Positions 50,997 through 60,405 of a stretch of DNA of 64,000 nt are shown here, piece by piece. Source of the DNA: Deinococcus betulae (GTDB lineage Bacteria > Deinococcota > Deinococci > Deinococcales > Deinococcaceae); the NCBI RefSeq assembly GCF_020166395.1, contig NZ_JAIQXU010000021.1, positions 32,349 through 96,348 of the forward strand, written 5' to 3'. Below the pieces are notes generated by a model, which worked only from the letters and a program-made list of their open reading frames with translations, was not told the DNA's origin and made no database searches. Positions within the stretch are counted from its first letter, which is position 1, and every line of letters begins with the position of its first letter. Made by a program: the position numbers and the translations under genes.

Positions 50997-53507
50997 TCAG
51001 GCCTCGACAACTTCCTCAACCCACTCGGTCCACCACGGTGGCACCGCTGCTGCGGGCATCGGCCGCCCAAACAGATACCCTTGCATCGCCGTACACCCCA
51101 GGTTCAGCAGCACTCCGGCCTGATCGTCTGTCTCCACACCTTCGGCAATCACGTCCAACTTCAAGCTCCGGGCCAAAGCGATAATGGCGGTGACCACCGC
51201 AGACGCCTGCTCATCCCCCGGCACTCCTCGCAGGAACGAGCGGTCAATCTTCAGCACATCTACGGGGAACGTCTTGAGATAACTCAGGCTGGAGTAACCA
51301 GTCCCAAAATCATCAATCGACACCCGCACCCCGAACCCTTTGAGGGCCGTCAAGGTTTGCTGCACCTGACCCACGTTCGCCATGAGCATGCTTTCCGTCA
51401 GTTCCAGCTCCAACTGTTCTGGCGCCAGGCCACTGACCTGCAAGCACCGCTGAACGGTCTCTAAGAAACTGGCATGGGTGAACTGCACCGGCGAGATATT
51501 GACAGAGACCGTCAGCGCCATCCCATGCTGATGTGCCCACGCCTGACTTTGCCGGCAGGCCTGCTCCAGCACCCAGGCGCCCAAGGGCAGAATCAGCCTC
51601 GTCTCTTCGGCGACTGGAATGAAGTCAAGAGGGGAGACCAGCTGGCCACCCGGCCGGACCCAGCGCAGTAAGGCTTCAACCCCGAGCACCTGCCGGCTCT
51701 GGAGATCAATTTTGGGCTGGTAGACCAGCGTGAACTGCTGCTGTTCAACCGCCAGTCGGAGGTCTGTGTGAAGGGTCTGTCGTGAGACCGCTGCCTGATG
51801 GAGATCAGCGGAAAAGAAGCTGTGCCGGTTGCGCCCCTCGCCTTTCGCGCGGTACATGGCGGCATCTGCGTGCTGGAGGAGCGTCTCCGTATCTTGTCCA
51901 TCCTCGGGGTACAGCGCTACACCCAGGCTCAACGTAATATTCAGCTGACGGCCAGCAACGGTGTACGGCGCCGTGACCGCCTGCATCAGCTTGTCGATGA
52001 CACGCTCGACGTGTTCGGTGGCCCGCACGTCCGGCAGCAAAATGATGAACTCATCCCCACCCTGCCGGCTGACCGTATCGGACGCGCGCAGTGCCCCACG
52101 AAGCCGGTCCGCCACGGCTTGCAGGAGCTCATCACCGACATGGTGACCGAGGGCGTCATTCACATGCTTGAAGTGGTCCAGATCCAGAAACAGCACCGCG
52201 AAGCGCGTCTTGAGCCGCCTGGCCTGCTGGATGGTCTCAAAGACCCGGTCTTGAAGCAGCACCCGGTTCGGCAAGTCAGTCAGGACGTCGTGCTGAGCCA
52301 GGTAGCGCATCCGCTCGGAGAGCACCCGCGCCTCACTGACATCGTGGAACACGAAGACTCCACCCAGCAGTCCACCGTTTTTCTTGACGATGGGGGCGGC
52401 CGATTCCACGATGGCGTGGACCTGTCCATGCCGGTCGGTGAGCAGTTCATCCCGCTCAACATCAATGCGGCGACGTTCCTGAAGCGCCAACCGGAGGGGA
52501 TGCGCGGTGAGGGCGTCAGGCTGGGCCGCCGTGAGGGGAATGACCTGCTCCACCGCCTGGCCCTGGGCTTCCTCCGCCGTCCACCCGGTCAAACTCTGCG
52601 CCACCGGGTTAATAAAAGTGATATGGCCAGTGGGATCGGTGGTGATCACGCCGTCCCCGATGGAGTTGAGGGTGGTGCGGGCCCATTCCCGTTCCTCGAT
52701 CAGGGTGAGTTCCGCCTGTCGGCGCTCGGTAATGTCCATCGCCATGACGAAAAAGCCTTGGACGCCTTCAGGTTGCTGATCTGGAATATACGAGAAGAGG
52801 GCGTACCGTTCCCGGCCAGCCGGATCGGTAAACAGGCGCTCGAAATGCTGAGGTTCGCCGGCCAGGGCGGCGCGCATGTGGGGCTCGTTCAGCGCAAACA
52901 TAGCCTCGCCAATCACATCGCGGATGTGGATGTCCTGCATCTCCTGAGGACTGCGGCCGTACCATTCTTGGTAGGCGGCGTTGCCGAACTGGTGCCGGAG
53001 TGCCCGGTCCTTATACCCGACGATGCCGGGCAAATGATCCATGATGGTGCGCAACCGGTCCTGCGTGCGCTGCAAGGCCTCTTGCGTGCTCAGGGACGTA
53101 CTGGCCGCGTTCGTTACGGGCAACGCCTTACGCTCAGCGTGCAGGACGAAGTGCGCCTGCTCGGTCACCTGGACTTGCAGCAAGATCAAAGGCGGGGCTG
53201 GCGGTGGCTGGGGGACAGCAGAGAGATTGAGTTCGAGGGTCGTCCCTGCAGGGACGAGCAGGTCAGGATGTGGACGGGCGGTGAGGGTCAAACTGGTTGG
53301 GTGAGCCGTCCAGAAGTGTTCAAGGGCTCGCTGCGCCAGGTCATCATCCGGGTGAACCAGTTGGGCCAGGGAGGGGGCGTCTGGCGTGGGTGAGTAAGCC
53401 AGGAAGGCGGGATTCGCGTCGAGAGGGTGGCCCATGGAGTCAAGGAGGGCAGTGCCCTGGGACGAGCAGCCGAAGAGTGTTGAAAAAGGCAGGGGTCCCA
53501 GGGCCAT
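50997..53507 (-). CDS. PAS-GGDEF-EAL signalling protein (c-di-GMP turnover)
   Basis: The 836-residue protein starts with a PAS-like segment (~10-60). Two PAS domains follow: LRTIMDHLPGIVGYKDRALR with ITERRQAEL after it, and TTLNSIGDGVITTDPTGHIT. The cyclase domain has SRQGGDEFIILLPD with an intact GGDEF. The phosphodiesterase domain begins VEALLRWVRPGG (EAL) and has SIDDFGTGYSSLSYL and the later VIAEGVETDDQ. All key catalytic residues appear present, so it may both make and degrade c-di-GMP. It has no membrane segment and should be a cytosolic sensor. Single gene with no clear partner. Confidence 0.93.
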   Translation of the reverse strand: MALGPLPFSTLFGCSSQGTALLDSMGHPLDANPAFLAYSPTPDAPSLAQLVHPDDDLAQRALEHFWTAHPTSLTLTARPHPDLLVPAGTTLELNLSAVPQPPPAPPLILLQVQVTEQAHFVLHAERKALPVTNAASTSLSTQEALQRTQDRLRTIMDHLPGIVGYKDRALRHQFGNAAYQEWYGRSPQEMQDIHIRDVIGEAMFALNEPHMRAALAGEPQHFERLFTDPAGRERYALFSYIPDQQPEGVQGFFVMAMDITERRQAELTLIEEREWARTTLNSIGDGVITTDPTGHITFINPVAQSLTGWTAEEAQGQAVEQVIPLTAAQPDALTAHPLRLALQERRRIDVERDELLTDRHGQVHAIVESAAPIVKKNGGLLGGVFVFHDVSEARVLSERMRYLAQHDVLTDLPNRVLLQDRVFETIQQARRLKTRFAVLFLDLDHFKHVNDALGHHVGDELLQAVADRLRGALRASDTVSRQGGDEFIILLPDVRATEHVERVIDKLMQAVTAPYTVAGRQLNITLSLGVALYPEDGQDTETLLQHADAAMYRAKGEGRNRHSFFSADLHQAAVSRQTLHTDLRLAVEQQQFTLVYQPKIDLQSRQVLGVEALLRWVRPGGQLVSPLDFIPVAEETRLILPLGAWVLEQACRQSQAWAHQHGMALTVSVNISPVQFTHASFLETVQRCLQVSGLAPEQLELELTESMLMANVGQVQQTLTALKGFGVRVSIDDFGTGYSSLSYLKTFPVDVLKIDRSFLRGVPGDEQASAVVTAIIALARSLKLDVIAEGVETDDQAGVLLNLGCTAMQGYLFGRPMPAAAVPPWWTEWVEEVVEA

Positions 53508-53693
53508 ACGTCACCGTACTTGGCGTGCTCTGACAATCCTGTCATGCACGGTACGGTGCCCCTGTCTTCGAGAGCAAAAGAACAGCTGCCAAACCGACTG
53601 CTCTTGCCGACCAGACACAGAGGGCAGGTGTCCGCATTTTGCTAGCGGCACGGGCAACGATGGCGATTGAGAGAGGCAAAAACTGGGCTGCGC

Positions 53694-54210
53694 CTAGCGG
53701 AAAAACCGCTCTTCGACCTTCGCCGTCCAGCTGGCCGTCGCCGCTTTGTAGGCGGCCTCGTGGCAGTCGGCATCACCCCGGCGGGCCTCCACCGTCATGC
53801 GCTCGGCGCGCAGCTGGTCTGCGACGCGGCCCCACGCACCTTGGTGACTGCAGAGGCCTCCATCTGCACCGCAGGCGTAGGAACGTAATCCTGGCAGTCC
53901 TGACCGACGTCCGTGCCATCGTCGCCCTCCTCCTGCACGTCGGGGGTAAGCACGTGATCTTGGCGCTCGGCGCCGGCGGCAGGGACCGCTTCGGTTTGCA
54001 GCTCGGCCCAGGGGGCAGCGGCGTGGGGGGCAGCTCAGTCTCTTCGCCAGCCGCCTTCAGGATGTCGCGGGCCTCAGCCTCCACGCACGGGGTTTTCAGG
54101 CAGCGAGGGTTGTGGGCGGCGTTGCCACCCCCGCCCGCTTCTAGGCTTTCCTTCATCCTGCCCAGCAGGATGTGGGCTTCGTCCAAAGTGGTCATCAGCG
54201 CTTCGTTCAT
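53694..54210 (-). pseudogene. frameshifted gene of unknown function
   Basis: Three frames in succession look coding. The first is MTTLDEAHILLGRMKESLEA from the ATG at 54210. The second is acidic (VQEEGDDGTDVGQDCQDYVP, then TPAVQMEASAVTKVRGAASQ). The third is a helical tail (RMTVEARRGDADCHEAAYKA, ending WTAKVEERFFR) with a stop at 53694-53696. Two frameshifts would join them. No family is recognised. The repeat at 54216-54250 lies directly before the start. Confidence 0.5.
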
Positions 54211-54215
54211 GATGC

Positions 54216-54250
54216 GAGTTTTGCTTGGGACAGAGCGCCGGTGGTGTGTC
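54216..54250 (-). repeat. 35-bp repeat, copy 1
   Basis: On the minus strand it begins GACACACCACCGGCGCTC and ends CCCAAGCAAAACTC. It is shared with copies at 55216-55250 and 55438-55473, and each copy ends within 10 bp of a start codon. Confidence 0.6.
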
Positions 54251-54352
54251 CTCTGTGTACGAGAAAGCGCTGCTGTGAGTGGGAAAAATAGCAATCAGAT
54301 TGACCAAAAATGTGTGGGAATGAGTGTCTATTTTCCTTCGCTTCGTGGCCAC

Positions 54353-54583
54353 CTATTCGGGTACAAATGGGGACGGCTCTCCACCAATGAACGTGCAAGC
54401 CACATCCCCGAGCGGAACGTCCTCGCCCACATCCTGGTGCACCGCCACCACCCGGCGCATGACAACATCGACGGCAGCGCCAGAGTCAATGGCGGTCAAT
54501 TCTGCTGGGGTGACGAAGCCGGTCACGGACACCCCGCCCAGGGTCAAATGGAGCATTTCAGAGGCTTCGGCAGCATCAGGCAT
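54353..54583 (-). CDS. unknown 76-residue protein
   Basis: The product reads PDAAEASEMLHLTLGGVSVT and continues AELTAIDSGAAVDVVMRRVV to the end GGEPSPFVPE. It is acidic and probably beta-rich. It lies between two of the repeat copies in the plasmid-maintenance region. No family is recognised. Confidence 0.45.
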   Translation of the reverse strand: MPDAAEASEMLHLTLGGVSVTGFVTPAELTAIDSGAAVDVVMRRVVAVHQDVGEDVPLGDVACTFIGGEPSPFVPE

Positions 54584-54708
54584 CCGTTGAGCATAGAGCC
54601 TACTCAGCGTCCTTCAAGCGGTGTTCGGTGGTCAAGGGCTGAGCTGCATGGGTCAGCTGAGCACAACAATGCGCCGCCCCAGGAGCAGGGCGGCGCAGGC
54701 AAGAGCGG

Positions 54709-55215
54709 TCAGGGCAGGCGGGCGTGCCCCACGAACAGACGGCAGCCCTCCTTAGGGCAGGCCACAGACAACTCCAGCAGGCGCCAGTCCCAGCCGGTGG
54801 GGGTGGCGGCCCAAGCCCCGGCCAGGGGCAGGTGCGCCATCCCACGTAGGTCCACGTCCACCGCGCCCAGGGCCTGCAGGTCGGCCTGCAGGTCGGGCAG
54901 GGTGCCGCGCAGGGGACGGGTGCGGGCCAGGTCGAGGGCCTCCTGGCCGACACTGAGGTTGTCGCGGGTGATGAGGCGGGCTTGGACGCCGCCGCGCATG
55001 AGGGGCAGGGCGCGGGCGGCCTGGCCGAAGGCCTGGGCGGTGAGGGTCTGGCCTTGCTCCAGACGGCAGCAGGGGTCGCCGAGCAGGTGGTGGGTCTGGG
55101 TATAGGCGTGCTGGACCTGGCGGCGCAGGGGGCGGTCACGGCCGGGGCGGCCGGGCTGGAGACGGAGGTTGGTGGCGCGCAGGACGTACTGGAAGGCCTC
55201 GGTGCGGGTGCTCAT
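54709..55215 (-). CDS. unknown 168-residue protein
   Basis: The product begins MSTRTEAFQYVLRATNLRLQ and contains a helical N-terminal half and a C-terminal part ending LLELSVACPKEGCRLFVGHA, with a C-x4-C pair. Its ATG overlaps the stop of the upstream gene, and repeat copy 2 ends at its start codon. It is located just downstream of the parS-like site and the par genes. Function unknown. Confidence 0.55.
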   Translation of the reverse strand: MSTRTEAFQYVLRATNLRLQPGRPGRDRPLRRQVQHAYTQTHHLLGDPCCRLEQGQTLTAQAFGQAARALPLMRGGVQARLITRDNLSVGQEALDLARTRPLRGTLPDLQADLQALGAVDVDLRGMAHLPLAGAWAATPTGWDWRLLELSVACPKEGCRLFVGHARLP

Positions 55216-55433
55216 GAGTTTTGCTTGGTTGAGAGGCCGAGTGGTGTGTCGGTTGCGTGTAGATAGAGCGCGTGCCAGACGGCATCCGGCGCCACGGTGG
55301 CGCAGAATTGGTCGTCCGGCGCCAAGGTGACCGTCACGGTGCGTCGGCCATCCCAGTGCGAGGGCAGGGCCAGGGAGGCGAAAGCAGCGGTGCTGGCGAC
55401 GGCGCTGGTGCAGGGAACGTCGCGTTCGTACAT
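55212..55433 (-). CDS. unknown 73-residue protein
   Basis: The product reads MYERDVPCTSAVASTAAFAS and continues LALPSHWDGRRTVTVTLAPD to DTPLGLSTKQNS. The stop overlaps the start of the next gene as ATGA. Repeat copy 3 lies just before its start. No family is recognised. A longer in-frame start upstream would overlap parB, so I prefer the ATG at 55433. Confidence 0.45.
   Translation of the reverse strand: MYERDVPCTSAVASTAAFASLALPSHWDGRRTVTVTLAPDDQFCATVAPDAVWHALYLHATDTPLGLSTKQNS
55216..55250 (-). repeat. 35-bp repeat, copy 2
   Basis: On the minus strand it begins GACACACCACTCGGCCTC and ends ACCAAGCAAAACTC, immediately before the ATG at 55215. It also encodes the last residues of the upstream small gene (DTPLGLSTKQNS). 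Confidence 0.6.
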
Positions 55434-55437
55434 ACTG

Positions 55438-55473
55438 GCAGCGTTGCTTGGACGACAGGGCTGTTGACGTGTC
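55438..55473 (-). repeat. 35-bp repeat, divergent copy 3
   Basis: On the minus strand it begins GACACGTCAACAGCCCTG and ends TCCAAGCAACGCTGC. It matches the other two copies at the ends with more change in the middle, and is again close to a start codon. Confidence 0.5.
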
Positions 55474-55514
55474 GCTTGTGTGTCTGAAACGGCACAAACC
55501 TGTCTTCCCCGGCT

Positions 55515-55532
55515 GTTCGTACCGGTACGAAC
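55515..55532. promoter_or_regulatory. parS-like centromere site
   Basis: GTTCGTACCGGTACGAAC is a perfect 18-bp palindrome located 1 bp after the stop of parB. Size, perfect symmetry and position next to parAB fit a ParB-binding parS site. Only one copy was noticed in the window. Confidence 0.7.
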
Positions 55533-55533
55533 G

Positions 55534-56421
55534 CTAGTCCGATTCGCGCAGCAGCGCGGCGGGCATACGGGCCAACCACTTCTCCACGGCCTGTTGGTCA
55601 TCCGCCGACAGGCCAGCCATGAAGCGCCGGCTGCCCAGTTGGCGGGCGGCATGGGCGGCGCGCGAAGGGATGGTCTTCTGCACCTTGCCCAAGCGCTGCG
55701 CCTCGGCGCGCAACTGGGTGCGGGACGCCCCACCCAGGGCAAGCGCAATGAGGGCGCCATGATGTTCGGGCGGCGCGCCGGCAATCAGGGCGCCCAGGGT
55801 CAGGGGCAGACCCGCGCGCAGAGCGTCCACCAGTTCGGTAGGCCAGCGCAACACCCGCAACTTGTTCTTGGCGAACGACAGCCAGCTCTCCCCCAGCGGC
55901 GCGAACACGTCGTTCAGTGCGGCGTGGTCGGCGCCAGGCGCCTCCCGGAGCAGCTGGACCAGCCGCGCCCGCGCGCCTTCCAGATCGGTGTTCAGAGCCA
56001 GCGCCACCAGCGCCAGCTTGCCGTCAATCTCTTCTATGACGTTGAGGTTCTCGCGTTGCAAGTTCTCTATCAGGGCGGCCACCCGCGCCTGCTGGTCATC
56101 GAGGGCACGGATGAGAACCGGCACCTCGGTCAGCCCCGCCTGCTGCGCGGCCCGCCAGCGGCGCTCTCCGGCCACAATCTCGTAACCTTCCCCCGCCGGG
56201 CGAACCAGCAATGGTTGCAGCACCCCCTGGCTACGGATGCTGGCGGCCAACTCGGTCAGGGCCGTGGAGTCAAAGGCCCGCCGGGGTTGCCAGGGGCTGG
56301 GGCGCAGGGCGGCGGTGGACAGGGTGGACGGGGCCCCGTCCCCGCGCCCCCGTAGGGGACCGAGGTCCTCACCCAGCAGGCCCTTCAGGTCGCGGGCGCG
56401 ACTAGGCCGGGAGCGGGTCAC
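55534..56421 (-). CDS. parB: ParB-family partition protein
   Basis: The 295-residue protein has the ParB N-terminal CTPase/clamp domain, with [30 protein letters not shown] and the [12 protein letters not shown] motif, then [15 protein letters not shown] helix-turn-helix region follows ([20 protein letters not shown]). It should load at parS and spread. It overlaps parA by 4 bp. The second ParA at 61059 has its own RHH partner, so this is one of two partition systems. Confidence 0.92.
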   Translation of the reverse strand: MTRSRPSRARDLKGLLGEDLGPLRGRGDGAPSTLSTAALRPSPWQPRRAFDSTALTELAASIRSQGVLQPLLVRPAGEGYEIVAGERRWRAAQQAGLTEVPVLIRALDDQQARVAALIENLQRENLNVIEEIDGKLALVALALNTDLEGARARLVQLLREAPGADHAALNDVFAPLGESWLSFAKNKLRVLRWPTELVDALRAGLPLTLGALIAGAPPEHHGALIALALGGASRTQLRAEAQRLGKVQKTIPSRAAHAARQLGSRRFMAGLSADDQQAVEKWLARMPAALLRESD

Positions 56422-57188
56422 GCCACGCCTCCAGCGTAGACCAGGCCTGTCACCTGGGCCAGTTCACGGGTCAGGCGCTGAATATCACGGTGCACGGGGC
56501 TGCCCGGCGCGTAGAGGCCCACCGGGGCACCCTGGGCGGTGGAGTCCAGCCACACGGCCTCGCGCTGCGGCATCGGCTCGGCGAGCGGCGAGAGGGCGGC
56601 GCGCAGGTCAGACAAAACCTCGCGGTCATGCAGGCGCCGGGCATCGTAGAAGGTTGGCACATACAGGGCCACGTCCAGGTCGGGGCGAACTTCGCGGTAC
56701 TCGCGCAGCGCTACCTGGAGGCCGGGCAGAGCGTCCAGACCCTTCTGGCGGGTCGGGACCGGCACAATCATCTGGTCAGCGGCCAGGGCGCCCAGAATGG
56801 CGAGTTGACCGAGGCTGGGGGGACTGTCAATCAGGACGACGTCGTAGTGGTCCTGCACCATTCCCAGCGCACGGTTAAGACGCCCCTGCGCCCCCACGGC
56901 TCCCATCATCAGCCGCTCGGCCAGGGCCAGGGTCATATGAGAGGGAATCAGGTGCAGGCCATGCACGGGCACTGGCGCTGGCAGGGGGCGGCCCTCCACG
57001 GCCACGGGGTGGGCGGTCTGCTCTGGAGTCACGCCTGTGACGCCCAGCCACCCGGTGAGGCTGGCCTGAGGGTCTAGATCAATCAGCAGCACCCGCAGGC
57101 CCGAGGCGGCCAGCTCGTGGCCCAGATTCAGAGTGAGCGACGTCTTCCCAGCACCTCCGGCATGGTTGAACACGGTGAACGTTTGCAT
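56418..57188 (-). CDS. parA: ParA-family partition ATPase
   Basis: The 256-residue protein begins [20 protein letters not shown] with a deviant Walker A lysine (AGGAGKTS). It continues with [17 protein letters not shown] (Walker A') and [18 protein letters not shown] (Walker B). It moves ParB-bound DNA along the nucleoid. I prefer the ATG at 57188, which starts at the conserved strand. An in-frame extension upstream is not typical of the family. Confidence 0.92.
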   Translation of the reverse strand: MQTFTVFNHAGGAGKTSLTLNLGHELAASGLRVLLIDLDPQASLTGWLGVTGVTPEQTAHPVAVEGRPLPAPVPVHGLHLIPSHMTLALAERLMMGAVGAQGRLNRALGMVQDHYDVVLIDSPPSLGQLAILGALAADQMIVPVPTRQKGLDALPGLQVALREYREVRPDLDVALYVPTFYDARRLHDREVLSDLRAALSPLAEPMPQREAVWLDSTAQGAPVGLYAPGSPVHRDIQRLTRELAQVTGLVYAGGVA

Positions 57189-57412
57189 GGTTGCACGATA
57201 CAGCGCAGGTGTAACGCAGCGGCGCTGAGCAGCACGCACCTCCTCCTTAATGGCTCCTGCTGTCTCCCAGATGGTGACGTCGTGTGCCAGCGAGATCATT
57301 ACGTTCGGCACTTGCGGGTGCAGAACTTCCTGAGCGCGTTGGCGAAAGGCCGTGATGCGTGGATGACTCTCACAGGGGTTCTAGCAACTTAACCTCGGTA
57401 GGCTGGTGAGCT

Positions 57413-58108
<696 letters not shown>

Positions 58109-58123
<15 letters not shown>

Positions 58124-58141
58124 GAATCAAGCCGCCTGCTG
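58109..58141 (+). terminator. stem-loop spanning the IS6 transposase stop codon
   Basis: CAGCAGGCGGCTTGA and TCAAGCCGCCTGCTG form a perfect 15-bp stem with a 3-nt loop, and the TGA lies inside the left arm. The relic at 21072-21112 has the same design. Confidence 0.7.
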
Positions 58142-58180
58142 GGATCCTTCGGCCCCGCCGAGGTTAAGTTGCCAGAACCC

Positions 58181-58356
58181 TCTAGGCTCACATGCCCATG
58201 CGTCCGGACATGGTGTGCTTCCAGCAGGTCCAGTAAGGTGGCTACATCGCGTTCTGCCACGGCCGCCACAGTCCGGCGCCGACGTTCCTCTGGCGCCAAA
58301 GCTACCCAAGCCCGGGACGGCGCAAGTTGTCCGTGCCTGTACAGCTCCAGCGTCAC
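58181..58356 (-). pseudogene. integrase-like gene start, truncated by the IS6 element
   Basis: The frame begins MTLELYRHGQLAPSRAWVAL and continues APEERRRRTVAAVAERDVAT then LLDLLEAHHVRTHGHVSLEG before it meets the IS end. This resembles the N-terminal arm-binding or SAM-like part of tyrosine recombinases common on Deinococcus plasmids. No catalytic residues remain. Assignment is by resemblance only. Confidence 0.5.
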
Positions 58357-58754
58357 CGGATCAACTCCACTACGAAGGGAAGGTCCGGCAGGCGAGCCCA
58401 GTTCTGTTCTGCCGTCAGCACAGCCAGCCCATGTGCTTCGGCTGTCCCTAGACAGGCCGCGTCACCAAGACTCAGGCTGTACGGATTTTTGCGCGCGTAA
58501 TAAAAGGTGGCCCGTGCCCGACAGGCAGCATCAAATGCTAGTTCGGAGACCAGGGGTGCCAAATGGCCCCACACAGCTTGCACTTGCCCATGAGTGTAGT
58601 CCCCTTTGCCGACCAGCTTGCCCTCCAGTTCGGTCAGGGTCACGCTGCTCACCTGACAGGCTCGGCTCGTCAGAGCCGCGCGCACGGCTTCATAGCCAGG
58701 CTCTTTCCGCCACAAAGCGATAACAGCGCTGGCATCTAAAAGCAGACCTGTCAC
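58353..58754 (-). CDS. vapC: VapC-like PIN-domain toxin
   Basis: The 133-residue protein has the PIN-domain acidic residues: Asp in LLLDASAVIALW, Glu in VTLTELEGKL, and Asp in SLSLGDAACLGTA. The late-strand residues follow in AVLTAEQNW. PIN toxins are Mg-dependent RNases. The start overlaps the antitoxin stop by 4 bp, the usual toxin-antitoxin layout. Confidence 0.88.
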   Translation of the reverse strand: MTGLLLDASAVIALWRKEPGYEAVRAALTSRACQVSSVTLTELEGKLVGKGDYTHGQVQAVWGHLAPLVSELAFDAACRARATFYYARKNPYSLSLGDAACLGTAEAHGLAVLTAEQNWARLPDLPFVVELIR

Positions 58755-59008
58755 CAGCCTCTTTCTGCCGCTTCTTGGCTCCGGTCATCCAACAGCTCCC
58801 GAGTCAAGTTGCGCTGGTCATGCCGAGCAAGGCTCCCGGTGGCCGCCTCAATCAGGGCCAGCCGAGTCGTGAGGTGGTAACCCTGGGCATCCTTGACCAA
58901 CAACACCTCATCCCCTTCTTCAACCTTCAAGTCAGCCCGGACAGCTGTAGGGACGACTAAGCGACCCTGTGCCTGAATCTTCAAATTATAGTATTGAGGC
59001 TGCGACAT
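58751..59008 (-). CDS. vapB: AbrB/VapB-type antitoxin
   Basis: The 85-residue protein has the SpoVT/AbrB swapped-hairpin fold: YYNLKIQAQGRLVVPTAVRA, DLKVEEGDEVLLV. It has a C-terminal toxin-binding tail (LTRELLDDRSQEAAERGW). It neutralises the PIN toxin and binds its own promoter. I prefer the ATG at 59008, because the upstream alternative at 59038 runs through the operator. Confidence 0.85.
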   Translation of the reverse strand: MSQPQYYNLKIQAQGRLVVPTAVRADLKVEEGDEVLLVKDAQGYHLTTRLALIEAATGSLARHDQRNLTRELLDDRSQEAAERGW

Positions 59009-59035
59009 AGTACTTATTTTACCTAACAAAGTACT
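59009..59035. promoter_or_regulatory. operator of the VapBC pair
   Basis: AGTACTT and AAAGTACT are inverted around a 12-nt AT-rich spacer directly upstream of the vapB start. This is the expected place for autoregulation by the AbrB-type antitoxin. Confidence 0.6.
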
Positions 59036-59147
59036 CAAAATAGTGACTCCCCGTTCCAGCCTCTTTATCTTTTTGGTAATTCTGTTTACCAGAAGGATAG
59101 GGGATTTAGGTTTGAAAATGAGCTGAAAGGCGCCTAGATAGGTCTTT

Positions 59148-59178
59148 CTATTCGCTGTTCGCGAATAGCGAATATACT
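59148..59178 (+). promoter_or_regulatory. operator and -10 box of the wHTH/nucleotidyltransferase operon
   Basis: CTATTCGC and GCGAATAG are perfect 8-bp inverted arms with a 5-nt spacer (59148-59168), followed by a third GCGAATA-type half (59168-59174). TATACT at 59173-59178 is a consensus -10 box only 6 bp before the GTG at 59185. That spacing indicates a leaderless transcript. The symmetric site would let the winged-helix protein repress its own promoter. Confidence 0.65.
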
Positions 59179-59184
59179 TTGGAT

Positions 59185-59694
59185 GTGCTCAAGCCTCAGG
59201 ATCTCCTCGTCCTTCTCAAACTTCTTCAGTCGGGCTGGACCACCCATAGCCAGGTTGCCCTCGCCCTCGGCATGAGCACATCCGAAGTCCACGCTGGGAT
59301 CAAGCGGCTCAAGCATTCCCGCCTCGTCAAAGGCGAAGCCGTCCCCATCCGCACTGCAGTCCGTGACGTGCTCCGGTACGGCGTGCCTTACTTCCTTCCT
59401 GCTGAACGGGGCGAGTTGACCAGGGGCTTTCCTACCGCCCACGCTGCTCCTCCACTGAACGAGCTGATCGTGCAGGGTAATGACCCACCGCCCGTGTGGC
59501 CAGATCCAGATGGCCCAGTTCGTGGTCAGGCTTTCCAGCCGCTCTACCGGTCCGTCCCCTTCGCGGCCCGTCAGGACCCTGGGCTCTACGAATGGCTCGC
59601 GCTCATCGATGCCCTCCGGGGCGGGAGCACCCGTGAACGGCACCTGGCCACCGGGCTTCTGGAAGAACGCCTGCTAATGCCGGTGTCCCCGTGA
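59185..59694 (+). CDS. winged-helix regulator/antitoxin (AbiEi-like position)
   Basis: The 169-residue protein starts with a DNA-binding winged helix (PQDLLVLLKLLQSGWTTHSQ, ALALGMSTSEVHAGIKRLKH). A tail follows that includes PPPVWPDPDGPVRGQAFQPL, a segment seen in wHTH partners of nucleotidyltransferases. The GTG at 59185 is chosen because it lies 6 bp after the -10 box. A TTG at 59179 would also be in frame. It overlaps the nucleotidyltransferase gene as GTGA, so the pair is probably a toxin-antitoxin or abortive-infection module. Confidence 0.7.
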   Translation: MLKPQDLLVLLKLLQSGWTTHSQVALALGMSTSEVHAGIKRLKHSRLVKGEAVPIRTAVRDVLRYGVPYFLPAERGELTRGFPTAHAAPPLNELIVQGNDPPPVWPDPDGPVRGQAFQPLYRSVPFAARQDPGLYEWLALIDALRGGSTRERHLATGLLEERLLMPVSP

Positions 59695-60386
59695 GCAACG
59701 CAGAGAACCTGCGGCGGCTGAGCGAGACGGTCCGCCGCCTTGGGCACCTCGCTGAACAGATGGTGTTTGTCGGGGGCAGCACGACGGCCCTGTTCATCAC
59801 CGACACCGCAGCGGCTGATGTCCGGGCGACCACTGATATCGACGCCATTGTCGAGACGAGCCGAGTCGGTTACGTTCACTTGACCGAAGCACTCAACCAG
59901 CAAGGGTTCTACGAAGACACCACCGAAGGCGCCCCCATCTGCCGCTTCCGCAGTGGGGAACTGGTCTTGGACGTAATGCCGACCGACGAGCAGGTTCTGG
60001 GCTTCAGCAACCCCTGGTACCTGCCGGCGATTCGGCATGCCGAGTGGTGGAGTCTTCCGGACGGCGGGCGCGTTCGGGTCATCACGGCTCCCTATTTCCT
60101 GGCAACCAAACTGGTGGCCTTTAGAGGGCGCGGTGAGGGCGATTACGGGATGAGCCATGACATCAGCGACGTCGTGTCTGTGCTTGACGGCCGCTCTGAA
60201 CTCCTGACAGAGGTTAGGGCGAGCGATCCGGAGGTCAAAGCGTTTCTGGTCGAAGCGGCCCAGAACCTCCTGGCTGAGCCTGCCTTCCTCGACACCTTGG
60301 CCTACCACCTGCTGCCCGACCCCGCCAGCCAGGCCCGGGAGGACCTCATCATTCGGCGCCTGCGTGACATTGCTCGGCTGACCTGA
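59691..60386 (+). CDS. nucleotidyltransferase (AbiEii/MNT-like), putative toxin
   Basis: The 231-residue protein has the nucleotidyltransferase core MVFVGGSTTALFITDTAAAD followed by VRATTDIDAIVE, with the metal-binding Asp pair in the TDID motif. SGELVLDVMPTDEQVLGF supplies the third Asp. The rest includes APYFLATKLVAFRGRGEGDY, which is conserved in AbiEii-type proteins. Related enzymes add nucleotides to tRNA ends in type IV toxin-antitoxin and phage defence systems. Whether this one is toxic is inference from its operon partner. Confidence 0.78.
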   Translation: MSNAENLRRLSETVRRLGHLAEQMVFVGGSTTALFITDTAAADVRATTDIDAIVETSRVGYVHLTEALNQQGFYEDTTEGAPICRFRSGELVLDVMPTDEQVLGFSNPWYLPAIRHAEWWSLPDGGRVRVITAPYFLATKLVAFRGRGEGDYGMSHDISDVVSVLDGRSELLTEVRASDPEVKAFLVEAAQNLLAEPAFLDTLAYHLLPDPASQAREDLIIRRLRDIARLT

Positions 60387-60405
60387 CCTGGGCAGCACCA
60401 GCCTC

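Noticed and set aside
51798..53393. A 531-codon plus-strand open frame opposite the PAS-GGDEF-EAL gene
   Set aside because: It lies fully antisense to a gene with intact catalytic motifs, and its product has no recognisable content. GC-rich third positions create such frames.
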